The notes under the pieces were generated by a model. It was given only the letters and a program-made list of their open reading frames with translations, made no database searches and was not told the origin of the DNA. A stretch of DNA of 64,000 nucleotides from Cyclaneusma minus. Taxonomy: Eukaryota; Ascomycota; Leotiomycetes; Marthamycetales; Marthamycetaceae. The stretch lies in contig JAKZHN010000019.1 in the NCBI GenBank assembly GCA_037179335.1, positions 372,001 through 436,000 on the forward strand, written 5' to 3'. Position 1 is the stretch's first letter, and every line of letters begins with the position of its first letter. The position numbers and the translations under genes are program-made. Below, in pieces: positions 24,068 to 33,934 of this stretch.

Positions 24068-24120
24068 ACGGCACCTGGCTTGGTGGTTAGTGCTTTTGTC
24101 TGCGAGCCCTACACCTCAGA
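24068..24120 (+). other. Possible tRNA-derived (SINE-like) remnant
   Basis: GGCACCTGGCTTGGTGGTTAG resembles a Pol III A-box with the start of a tRNA. A matching B-box (GGTTCGANTCC) is not present in the next 80 bases, so this is at best the broken 5' part of a tRNA-derived element. Confidence 0.2.
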
Positions 24121-24443
24121 ACCCCTTGCATGAATTTTAAGCTCATGTTCATAATCTCAAGATTAAGTTCTTCCCTTTGAGTTTCCCACACCCTGCAGTC
24201 GGAGGCAATGCATCTGGTCGACGGTGGTTAGAGAGACGACGGCGGCTTTATGGCCTGGAGCCTTTTGCAATGCGGTCGGGTCGTCAGGAGCATTTAAAAT
24301 CTCTGGAAACGTAGCGGTACTTCTGAACTTTGCGTGAATAACTAGGGAAACTTCAAATCTCAATCTTGGGACAAATGAGACGAAAATCTAGGTCGCGGTC
24401 ATGATCAGAGTATTCTTGACCTGATATTGGCACCTCCGAACGA

Positions 24444-25687
24444 GCTTATATACCTGCGGATTTCCAGCGGCTTAGGTAACATGAGTCGCTTCTATAGCGC
24501 CTAGAGCTGAGGGCCACCAGGACTTCACTTAGCAGCGCGAGACTCAACATGCCTATAGATAGGGTAAGACCATGGATGTTTCTCTCCAGAACCCAGATCG
24601 CGCAGAATTCATTGCTATCGTCAAGACGGCTTCTAGACGCTCTCGACAAACTGTTTGCGCATGTATTATGTGGCTAACCTGACAATACCTAAGGTAGATT
24701 TGAGAAGATCAGAGAGCAAAGGCTTGGAAATCTCAGGAGAGAAGTGAGTCTGACCGATTCTCGTTGACAATAGGGCGTTTTCTCGGAGATGATAACATTC
24801 ATCGACGGTAATATGGGCAGGCGACAGGAGCTTCGTAACCTGCAGCTAAAGCTTCCAAAAATCATCTTGCACAGTCTGGTTCATTTTGACTTTGGGAAGC
24901 ATACCTGTGGTCATTGCTAGGGAAGTTTCATATCTGACTGTGGGATCGGCGACACAACAGCTTCAAAAGGTTTTCTCATTGCCAGTTTCCTCGCCATTTT
25001 GTTATTCCTGAAGAAAACTGGCAGCTTCGAAGGAGTTTATATACCTGTCCACCCCCACAATTTAGCAAACACGAGTCACGTGGCGGACAGACACGCTGCT
25101 AGAGCTTACTAGCGCTTTGCGAACTCAGGGCGATGGGTGACATAGGTATCTATAAATAGGGTAAGGCCCACGATCTTTTATTTCAGAAAGCCCAAAGCAA
25201 CAGCTGAAGCGGAATGGATTGTGGTCTGTGGAAGGCGCCTTGCACAAAGTGCCTGCGCGTATGGCTCGCCAAATAATGGTTTTGAAAAAAGCCAAGAAGC
25301 ACAGGCTTGAGTAGATTCTAGGAGGAAAGTTAGCAGGATTTCGATTCAAAGAAATGGTTTCCAGACGGCAGAGTATCTGAACGGGGATGATTCTTTCGAG
25401 CGATGGTAACCTGTAAAAACAGGAGCAGCTTTGCGGCCCGAAGATTTGCGATACGAGAGCTTTAGCTTGACTATTTTGTACTTTCCAAGCCTATGCTGCT
25501 CAGTTCCTTTTGAATCTTGATATTGTTGGGATTTGATTTGTTTCCTCGCTCTTTTTTTCGTTGCTCTCGAAATCTTCGTTTGGTCATCGGTATTGGAGTG
25601 ATTATCCCATCGGATTGCTATAGAGCGAGATCCTTTGGAGCTTTACTTAGTTTATATACTTTTCAAATCAATCTAGAATAACACGTG
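24444..25687. repeat. Repeat-array block C: two clear convergent units
   Basis: Unit 24564-25034: left CCTATAGATAGGG (24551-24563), right GTTTATATACCT (25035-25046), core GCGACAGGAG (24821-24830). Unit 25161-25649: left CTATAAATAGG (25150-25160), right GTTTATATACT (25650-25660), weak core ACAGGAGCAGC near 25420-25430. The nodes are at 24444-24563, 25035-25160 (CACGTG 25077-25082) and 25650-25687 (CACGTG 25682-25687, no right TATA). The right-end word AGCTTYGAAGG before TTTATATACC is shared with the units ending at 21458 and 22053, so these copies are relatively recent. The left flank and right flank (reversed) of unit 25161-25649 look alike, as in an inverted repeat. Confidence 0.7.
25035..25160. 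promoter_or_regulatory. Divergent TATA node with GAGTCACGTGG
   Basis: Minus-strand TATA (25035-25046), GAGTCACGTGG (CACGTG 25077-25082) and plus-strand CTATAAATAGG (25150-25160), followed by GTAAGGCCC. The node at 24444-24563 ends with nearly the same GATAGGGTAAGACC. Confidence 0.65.
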
Positions 25688-25985
25688 ACTATTTGATTAC
25701 ATGGAAAGTAAGTTGTATCTGTAGCAGTTTACTCACCACTTACCAGCCAAGCAATTCCCCCGTCACCCCTATCCATCCCCTTACCCTTCCATACCCTCCA
25801 CTATCCTTTCGTACACCCCAAAACTCTCGTCGTTAAGCATTTCTGACTGATTTGTCTCACTCTCGCATCTCACAATACTCCATGCCCTTTCAAAAAAATC
25901 TCATCTCTTCCCCCAAACCTCTTCCACCCCACTCTTCTTGTACCCGAATCCCACACTCTCTCCCATTAAACAAAGCACAAAACAC

Positions 25986-26076
25986 TCCGGCGTGGTGTAA
26001 TGGTCAACATTTCTGCCTCTCATCAAATGAAGAGATCAGTTCGCAGGAGCTCGGGGTTCGATTCCCCGCACCGGAA
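25986..26076 (+). tRNA. tRNA-Glu (CUC) with a 19-nt intron
   Basis: The D-arm GGTGTAATGGTCAACAT matches tRNA-Glu. The anticodon stem TCTGC/GCAGG frames the loop CTCTCA with anticodon CTC at 26019-26021. An intron of about 19 nt (26023-26041) follows the base after the anticodon, the canonical eukaryotic position. The T-arm CGGGGTTCGATTCCCCG is perfect. The acceptor stem TCCGGCG/CACCGGA pairs at six of seven positions, with a C-A mismatch at the sixth. A run of five T at 26084-26088 is a good Pol III terminator. tRNA-Glu is clear; the mismatch makes reduced function possible. Confidence 0.88.
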
Positions 26077-27069
26077 AATTCACTTTTTCATGGTTGCTGA
26101 AATTTTGCTGAAATTTTGGGCGTGTGTGGGCGCATCGGGCCGAGAACATGCATGAGGGCAGGATGTGGGTCGAGATGCCCATGACTCGTCAATCACGGGC
26201 GAGGGAAGGGCTTGGCGCTGGAGTTGGGCGGATGAGGCTGAGGATGGCGACTGGATGGTGTTTTCGGAGGTTGACGGGCGCGAGGCTGGCGGAGTAAAGC
26301 TTTTAGAGTATACGGATGGTGAGAGGATTGTGAGGTCATATGTATGGGGACGTGGTGGACGGTATGATATTGCGAGGCGAGACGGGAGTTTGGATGCCAA
26401 AATAGATCTATTTTTCTGTGGCCCTTGTGTTGAGAATTGACGATGGCGATAATGATGGGCGAAGCGGAAAAGGGACGTCAGAGTTGGTGGTGAATGGGGG
26501 CCATAAAAGGAGAGAAGAAAGAGGAGACAGGGCTAGGAGAATTTCTTTCGTAGTGTTCCTTGCCTTGTTACGAATGGTGATGACTTGAGGTCGAATGTGA
26601 CTCACCTCTTGTCCTGCGCTTTAGCCTTTTGAAACCGAATACAATAGCTTGAATACAAACCCAGGGTACTTTTGCCAATTTATCTTACGGATCATGGAAT
26701 CGAGCAATGAGAAGTAACCCTCTGCAATCACCTACAGTAACAGTTGGGAAAATAGTGATACATGAAGTAAACGAGAGTAAAGTACATGTATCCCCACCCC
26801 CCATCCTCATGTGTAAAAAAAAGGTCCTGTGTAACAGTGTATTCCAAACTTAGGATTTGTTGTAAGTGAAGACGCCTGTCTATGCGGGGTATATCCATGC
26901 CGATGCAATGCAGCCTTCCATAAAACGCCCCTGTCTCAGGTAACAAAAAACGACTCCCGCCAGTAATGCTCGAATAGAGTGCGTGTGTGCTGACAAAAGA
27001 AACTAGTCGAGTGGCAACTGTAAAAACAACCCTGAACTCTTACAACTCCTGCTTCTTGAAGTGGAGTGT
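26077..27069. other. Intergenic between tRNA-Glu and the coiled-coil gene
   Basis: About 1 kb. Open frames exist on both strands (26165-26440 on +, 26080-26400 on -), but they overlap and neither shows a known domain or supporting splice signal. The right part is the 3' flank of the minus-strand coiled-coil gene. Confidence 0.5.
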
Positions 27070-29594
27070 CTACTCATTCTCTAACACTTCTTTCAACGCT
27101 TCCGTATCCACGCTGACTGGCTTCACCTGACTAGGTGCCTTTTTCTCGACTTTGAAGCCGGGGATCGGTCCCGATTGGTTTATGCCCGGTGAACGCCCCA
27201 TATATGACGAGACCACAATGTTGGCCGGAACTGCGAGGCTAGTGGAGCTCAGTGCTCGTGATGCGGTCGCTTTGGACACTGTAATGGGAGCGCTGACTGT
27301 GCGTTTCCCGCCTTCGTTTTCTTGTGCTCTGCTTCGTAAATCACCCGCAGAAGAAGTTGGGGTGGCGCCCCATTTATTCCAGCTCCATCCGGTGAGCTTC
27401 CGTGAAAGTCCTTTGCTGGAGCTGGCATCCCCGGAGGGAGTTTGGGCGGTGAAATTGGAACGAAGGTAGTTGGTGCTGCTGTGATTGGCACGTGATAGTG
27501 CGGGATAGGCGTGGGCGGGGGAGGTACTGAGGACGGGTTCGGTGGAGAGAACGGAAGAGGTAGGGTTTCCGGCTCCCAGACGTGTTCTCGGTATGATGTA
27601 GGCACCGGAGCCGGATATGGTGAGTTGTGAGGGACGTGATTTTAGGGTGTGGATGTCAATGCCGGAGATGGAGAGAATGGATTCGTGGGATGTGGTTCGC
27701 CGTAGGGTCGGGGCGTGGTAGGAAATTTGCGAACAGGTGTCGTCTGTACTACTTTGAGCATCGGAGTCGTGTGACGGCATGCTAGGTATCGTCTCATCGG
27801 TGGGACTGATCTCGTCGTCCCCTTCTTCGGCAACCCTTGATTGACCATCAATCGGATCGAGTTGCTCGAGATCTTGAAGATCGGCATCTTCCTCCTCATG
27901 TATGATATTGGTAGCTTGGAAAGGCGCAGGGGTGACAAAACTCCGGACTGAATGCTCAGAGCCACGCTTTCGATGGAATGGTTTGAAAACTGGGGACAAT
28001 GGTTCGACACTGGATGTTGGAGATGTAGGTCTAGAGGAATCGAATGCGTGGTGACGGTCGAACATAGCCGAACTTCGATACATCGATTGCGGTGAACTTG
28101 GAACTGACGACGGAGCAAAGTCCGAAGCATGTCCAGATTGCAAAGACTGCACCGACCACCTATTTGACTGTGCTGACATTGGAACAGTTGTCGAGGTCTG
28201 AGATAGAATGGCCGAGTCAGTCGACAAGGGTGTGAGCTGCCGTGAGTGTCCTCGAGATGGTGCTCGGGAAGATTGAGAACTGCCGGGCGTGAATGAAAGA
28301 GGACGTTTCCTCCTGAGTCGACGTGGCTCTTCCTTGGCGACAGGGTGGTAATGGTGGTGGATATGCAACTCTTGATTGACAACCGGTTGCTTGACATCCT
28401 GTTGCTTTTTTGGTGCCAACTCAGCGCTGAGTGTGGGTGGTCCTTCGTTCTCACCCCTCGTATCAACAACTGACTGATGCATCATGAGCTGCTCTCTCAA
28501 CACCTCCACTTCATCATTTGAGTTCATCAACATCTCCCTCAGTTCCACGATCCCCATCTGCAAGTTTGCATTGTCTTGCAGGATATCTTTCACAAAATGG
28601 GAGACAACGCTGCTACCAGTCTTTCCGGTGCCCATGGACTTGGCAGCAGCAGCTCCCTTCAGCCGACCAGCAGCAGTATCCAGCTCTTTCTCGACCGCTC
28701 GCTGCCTCTCCATACGCGCGATAACCTCGGCATGTCGTTCACGTTCCTCCCGGGCTTCTTGCTCAATCCTCTCTAACTGATCCTGCAAATCACACAATTT
28801 GCGTTCCGCAGCCCTCCATCTCGCAAGAGCCGACCGTTCTTCTGCTTCCGTGTGGCATACAGTTTGTCGAAGCGTGTCCTGCTCCTGTTCCAAGACGGCT
28901 AGCTGGTGCTCTAGTTCAAAGGTCCGGGATGCCAAGGACTCCAGCCGCCGTAGTTCTTGGTTGGTTGACGACAATGTAGCTTCGAGGGCTTTCACATGCG
29001 ACTCGGACTCGGCGACGGTAGTATTCAGATCCTCGAGATGCTCCAACAGACCCCTGTTCTCGGCAATGCTCTTCTTGTTCGCCTCCTCCAGACACTTCTT
29101 GTCGCTCTCGAGCTTCTCGATCTTGGCAACCATCTCTTTACGCTCGCGTTCGGCATCTACCATATACTTCTCATGTCGTAGTAGTATGGCCTGGCAATGC
29201 AAAGTGATTAGCGAGTTGAATTGAAGAAGTATGCGGGATCCAAAAATTCCAAACAACGCAACAGGGGTAATTGACAACGGGCCAAAGCTTTAGGGGTCAG
29301 ACTGGAGGGAATGGCTTCGAAGGCTGTTGCCCGAACAGACCACTTTTGGTGTATCGAAGCTTAAATGATCGCGGGCGCCACTTTCTCTGTACGTACCTGG
29401 CCTAGTTGCGCCGCCATCCGTACGTCCTGTTCGACGCGGTCCAGAGCGGCATTGTTGTGGTCGAGGAAGGCACAGCTGCTCCGGCCGCAGCAGCACTCGA
29501 GTTTGGGAGATGGGACGGAGTTGGATGCGTTCGGAATGTTGTGTCTTTTAAGCAGGGCAGCCAGGGACGCATTTGGCTCGGCGGGCTCGGCCAT
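27070..29594 (-). CDS. Conserved fungal coiled-coil protein, function unknown
   Basis: Model complement(join(27070..29190,29397..29594)), 772 aa. The 206 bp intron has a GTACGT donor and a GCCAG acceptor and joins AAQLGQ to AILLRHEKYM in frame. The start is the ATG at 29594 (MAEPAEP); an in-frame GTG at 29606 is not used. Residues 34-41 hold a short Cys cluster (CCCGRSSC), then an acidic heptad-rich stretch of about 170 residues (about 70-240) that should form a long coiled coil. A conserved-looking block follows (DILQDNANLQMGIVELREM). The C-terminal 450 residues are Ser/Pro-rich and probably disordered. I do not recognise the family; the architecture suggests a scaffold or cytoskeleton-associated protein, which is inference only. 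Confidence 0.8.
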
Positions 29595-30667
29595 GGCGAC
29601 TGACACGTCAACGGGCGCGTAGAGGGATTGACTTCAGTGGGCGGCAGGTTTGGGGGGTGCAAGGCGCATGGTTGCAACCTGCAAAGAAATACTAGGATGC
29701 GAGGCACATGTGGAAGGGGAGACGAGGTCGTTGTGCTGTGTTTGAGGATGCCCAAGCATATGTTCACAGCCATGACTAACCTCGCCCTGAGGCTTTGTTT
29801 TGCGACCAGGCTTAATTTGGAACCACGAGTTTGCGACGAGGCGACGCCATAAACACCACGCTATTGGTCCGTAGGCCAGCTGCCAGGTACCCGCGCCAGC
29901 GAACCACTGGCTCAGCCTCTGGGAAATTTACCAGGGTTCCACTGCAAAATGACCGCATATTTGCTGCACGACATATGAACCCCAAATCTTCACAAGCACG
30001 GTCGTCTAAGGGGCTCGCCCTCTGGCAATTTCTGCTTTCCAGCAATATTCGACCGGCTTGGCTTGCGAGAGCTTCAACACCGGACGATCGATTATCCTTG
30101 TTGACATTTGATGCTTTGACAAAACCGTAAACACGGAGCTTTTGGTGGCAGCAGTCGCCCAAATTCCCCAGTCCTGTCTCGCAATTGACTTTGTGCGAAG
30201 ACGAAGCCATTGGATGAGAAGAAAGCTGTCTCTACCGCCACAGCGTTGTTATCAAATCGTGCCCCTGAGACGCAACGTTTCGCAGACTTCCCTTGTGGGA
30301 CTGTTGCAGAAAAATACTCCGTCGGGCAACCGTGCAGCGATGCTCGTGTCTTACGAAAAATGGAATAGAACCACGAAGATATCAAATCTTTGTGTCTGGT
30401 TATTGGTCTGGTCCACTTCAGCTTGCGAGAGTCTGGATGGCGCCCCTTTGCTCTGACAGAACCGGATTATTTCAAATGTTTCCGTCTGCATCGCATTCTG
30501 TTACATGAGAATGAACCTAGCCAGTAGACACACATCAGCGAGGTCCTAGTACAGTATATCAACTCAGCGAACCAGTATTTCAAGTCAAAGAATCACTGGG
30601 CACTCGGGGAAATTGGTAGAGGCATTTGTAGCGCTATAAACCACATATACCCCTTAGTGCCTACAGC
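29595..30667. other. Intergenic upstream of the coiled-coil gene
   Basis: About 1.07 kb between the start of the coiled-coil gene and the stop of the endonuclease gene, both on the minus strand. Opposed open frames (29812-30210 -, 29831-30130 +) shadow each other and are not supported. Confidence 0.5.
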
Positions 30668-32032
30668 CTAGTCAACCTGTTCCTCCTTTATCGTCGACTC
30701 CGGCAGCGCGTCAACAACAACCTCCCTGTCAACCTCTTCCTCCTTCACCTCCTCCTCTTTCTTGACAACCTCGCCCTCCTCATTCTTCACCAACAACGCT
30801 TCCCTTACCTTGACCCCCTCCCTAACCTTCGCCCTATCCGCCCCCCTGCACAACCCCTTCGCCCCCACCTCACAACTCCCACACTTCCTCCCCACCGGCA
30901 AACAAACCGTCTGTCCAAACCCCACCAATAACCAATTAATCTCATGCCACAATTCCCTCGGCAGCCACTTCTGCAGACTTATTCTCGTCTGTTCCGGATC
31001 CTTCGTAGGCTTGTTTCCATTCCAGCCCCAGATATTCGTAATTCGGTGTACATGCACATCAACGCCTATGCCCTCGTCTTTTCCCCAAGCTGCTGACATA
31101 CACAAATATGCCATTTTGGGCCCTACGCCTGGTAAACTCATCAAGCCCTCGACGGAATCGGGGATATCACCATTGTATTTGTCGCGCAAGATTAGCGCGG
31201 CGGCTTTGATGTATTTTGTTTTGTTGTTGTGGAATCCTACTGCCCAGATCAATTCATTCAGTTGTTCTGGTGATACGGCAAGTATGTTTTCCAAGTTTAG
31301 GCCAACCGGGGCGCCGGGTTTGTGGGCCGGCAGTTCGGAACGTAACCGATTCATGACGGCGAAGTTGGTGGTGTCTTTAGTTTGTGAGGAGAGCATGAGG
31401 GAGGTAAGGGTGTGAAAGCGCTTGTCGCGCGGACTGATATTCGGCGTTTTCCCAACCTGTTCGCAGCCCATGGTATCAACAGCCGCATTGTGTGCTAAAT
31501 GCTCGGGGTTCAGACGCATGGATTTAACCGTGTCGTAGATTTCGCGCCAGTTTGAGGGCGCGTGGATTTGTACTTCGCCGGTGGAAGGGTCGGCGGTTTG
31601 GCGGGCGGGTTTGCGCTCTTTGCGCGGGGAGGGAGAGGGCTTGATGGTGGGAGGCGGGGAGACGCGTTTGCGCTTGCGGCTGGGGATTGCATCTTCGATG
31701 TCGAGGGAGGGGGTGGATTCTGAGGATTTGGAAGTGGGTGAGGGGTTGTAGGCGAATTTGGCGAGGGAGCCGCGGGTTACTCGGCGGACGGGGAGGGTTG
31801 GGGAGGTGGGTTGCGGCGACGAGGTTGCTTTGACTACACGGGCTGTTTCTTCATGGATCTTTGAGGCGCGGGCCCTGCCGGATCTTGAGGAGGCAGACAT
31901 CGAGTGGAATTGGGAGCGTATGATCTGGAGAGATTTTAGTCGCGGCTTTTGATCTGAATTTGTTCGAGGCGAGGATATTTTCAATCCCCGAGTCCCGACA
32001 TACCCCAGAACTCTCCCCAGAGTGGGCGTCAT
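30668..32032 (-). CDS. NTH1: Endonuclease III homolog (DNA glycosylase/AP lyase)
   Basis: One exon, 454 aa. The helix-hairpin-helix LPGVGPKMAYL carries the catalytic Lys at 306, and GVDVHVHRI the catalytic Asp at 325. The C-terminal iron-sulfur ligands are Cys377, 384, 387 and 395 (C-x6-C-x2-C-x7-C). The enzyme removes oxidised pyrimidines and nicks abasic sites in base excision repair. The first 45 residues are Arg-rich and nearly free of acidic residues, so they may target mitochondria, as for yeast Ntg1; a second Met at residue 45 (31900) could start a nuclear form. Residues 50-150 are basic, Ser/Pro-rich and include nuclear-localisation-like SRKRKRV. The last 45 residues are rich in Glu, Val and Lys. 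The last iron-sulfur spacing is longer than the C-x5-C of the bacterial enzyme. Confidence 0.92.
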   Translation of the reverse strand: MTPTLGRVLGYVGTRGLKISSPRTNSDQKPRLKSLQIIRSQFHSMSASSRSGRARASKIHEETARVVKATSSPQPTSPTLPVRRVTRGSLAKFAYNPSPTSKSSESTPSLDIEDAIPSRKRKRVSPPPTIKPSPSPRKERKPARQTADPSTGEVQIHAPSNWREIYDTVKSMRLNPEHLAHNAAVDTMGCEQVGKTPNISPRDKRFHTLTSLMLSSQTKDTTNFAVMNRLRSELPAHKPGAPVGLNLENILAVSPEQLNELIWAVGFHNNKTKYIKAAALILRDKYNGDIPDSVEGLMSLPGVGPKMAYLCMSAAWGKDEGIGVDVHVHRITNIWGWNGNKPTKDPEQTRISLQKWLPRELWHEINWLLVGFGQTVCLPVGRKCGSCEVGAKGLCRGADRAKVREGVKVREALLVKNEEGEVVKKEEEVKEEEVDREVVVDALPESTIKEEQVD

Positions 32033-32479
32033 TCCCTTGGACCTTGCAGCTACGGCTCGTTCCGAGTTGCCGATCTTCTTTCGCTGGAACGTGGTTGGTC
32101 GGCTATTTTTATTGCTGCTGTTATAAACTCAAAATCATAGTAATCTCGTATCAGTGGCTTTTGACAGCTTTGACAGCTTTGACAGCTCTGCAGCTTTTGC
32201 TTTATGTTGCTTTTGGATGCTTCACGTTCACGGAGTGTGACGAGCCGCAGATTCCCAAACTTCGTATCCCTCCAAAAGCCGTCAAAACTCAGAAACTCCT
32301 GAATAATCAAAGGATAGGTAGGCCATGATGTTTCCCGAGTCCCGGCGGTTCGCCGCATAACCGCAGTTTCAGTGAGTAAAACCCTATTTCCACATATATA
32401 GGCATCGCCTTGTCCAATGTCAGTTCCAGACAGTTGAAGCCTCATCTTCAGAATCCATTCTTCATCGCCAACAACAGCC
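32033..32479. promoter_or_regulatory. Shared divergent upstream region of NTH1 and a secreted protein
   Basis: About 450 bp separate the two start codons. Three tandem copies of TTTGACAGC lie at about 32159-32187. Plus-strand CATATATAGGC at 32394-32404 is a plausible TATA box about 76-86 bp before the secreted-protein ATG. Confidence 0.5.
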
Positions 32480-33069
32480 ATGCATCTCTTTACAATCCTC
32501 CCCATCGGTTTCCTTCTCGCGGCTTCAGTCCAAGCCGAACCTCATCCCTTCGAGCTGGATACGCGCGCTCTCTCGCCACAGACCAAAGCCAATATCACGG
32601 CCACAATCTTCAACTGGCTCAGCGACATTGCGCGCGTCAACTATTTCGTCGACACGGTGACGCAAATCGACGACCACGCAGTCATCAGCTCCATGGCCAA
32701 AAGCGCCCTCGTAGCCGCCATGGACGAAGGCACCTCGAACGACATTCTCTTCTCCGAATTTGAAGTCCCTCTTGACGCGGATGGAGAGGCTGCCTCGAAG
32801 GCATTGGCGGCCCAGTTCAACATCATTGGCCCGGCCATAAAGGATACCATTGCCAACCCGCAGAACGCAAAGCAGAATGTCGATAAGATCAATGGCGCAA
32901 GGTATGTTGCATTGACTGCATTTGCGGTGTATGGGCTGATGCTGTCTCTAGATGTGACAAACCTCGTGGCAACAATGCGATTCTTGAGGAGAACAGGGTC
33001 ATACAGTCAGCTGCTAAAGCTGCTGGAATCCACTCGCCTGCTGCCGCCTGGCCGATAGCTTGTACCTAG
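32480..33069 (+). CDS. Small secreted protein, unknown function
   Basis: Model join(32480..32901,32952..33069), 179 aa. The 50 bp intron (GTATGT donor, TCTCTAG acceptor) changes the frame; without it the open frame runs on to 33058 with an unlikely C-terminus. The spliced end reads RCDKPRGNNAILEENRVIQ and finishes IACT, giving just two cysteines (142 and 178) that could form one disulfide. Residues 1-19 are a signal peptide (FTILPIGFLLAASVQA). The mature part is helical and rich in Ala, with no membrane segment or anchor signal. A Cys-rich-tail pattern with NNAILEEN is familiar from small fungal secreted proteins, but I cannot name a function. Confidence 0.8.
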
Positions 33070-33934
33070 AAAGGAGAGTGATGAGATACTGTCTTTATGT
33101 GTGCAACTCAATCTGCTCCTCGATCTCCTGTTGGAGTCAATGCTTCCGCCCTGTCGGCTCAGAAATTTACCTATATAAAGAAGAACCGAAAAAAAAATGA
33201 TAAAAAAAATCAAGGGCGGTGTTCCTGCATTGTGACTTTCGAGTTTCGGTTCTTCATCGTCGATATGCATGAAACTTGAGGCTCGGAGCGGTTTGTTAGA
33301 TTATGGCTATGTGGACACGCGAGCGGTAGACTAGCGAGACACCACCGGGGCGTGTATATACAGCGAGGTAGCATCTCTCCACGCCCCCTTCGGAACCTGG
33401 TGCGCGCAATCTTGGTGGCAGCACGAGGGGCTGACCTTTGGTAACGCCACGCTCTACATGACATTCCTGACGCCCAGATCATGTTCAACAAGTAGGCCTC
33501 TGCTAAGACTGCTCCTGTATGTTTCGCGACTCTCTTTCAACTGCAGTGATATTGTCTTTTCTGCTTCTTCCATAGCTTCCTCGTACTCAGCTCGCTCTTG
33601 CTTTGCGTCATTTGTCCCACTCAATCAGATGGAAGCGACATCAGCCTTCTCGTCGTGCCAGTCCCCCTTGCCGCAAGCTGTGATATCGCAACCGTGGAAG
33701 GCTGGATGGACGTGTCCCCAAGTCGCCTCTGAGCTGGCTGGTCACCTTGTCCACCGTTTCGAGGGCTGGAATCAATTTGCTAAATTTTCATCGTCCTACC
33801 TGACTCATTCTCATCCGTCTTCCCCCTTTAATCCTGTATTCTCATTCCTTATATCTCATGGCCTTGCGGCTTCGCCTTTGTATCAGCATCGATACTGCTA
33901 TAATCTTCCTCTATTTCTTTTGAGCTTCAGCAGC
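33070..33934. other. Intergenic upstream of the amine oxidase gene
   Basis: About 860 bp. A plus-strand frame (33458-34198) runs through into the first amine oxidase exon, but its N-terminal part resembles no protein. The last 200 bp are pyrimidine-rich, as expected for a fungal leader. Confidence 0.5.

Larger units (their letters stand above)
22877..24443. other. Upstream region of the secreted protein and repeat remnants
   Basis: No gene is supported. 22877-23050 is the promoter and leader of the secreted-protein gene. 23090-23350 is GC-rich with no recognised content. 23395-23720 is a MITE-like repeat, and 24068-24120 a possible tRNA-derived remnant, both listed separately. 23900-24000 is AT-rich with CTCAA/TTGAG words on both strands. 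Confidence 0.5.

Noticed and set aside
32480..33058. Unspliced 192-codon version of the secreted protein
   Set aside because: A GTATGT/CTCTAG intron changes the frame and gives a coherent two-cysteine C-terminus.
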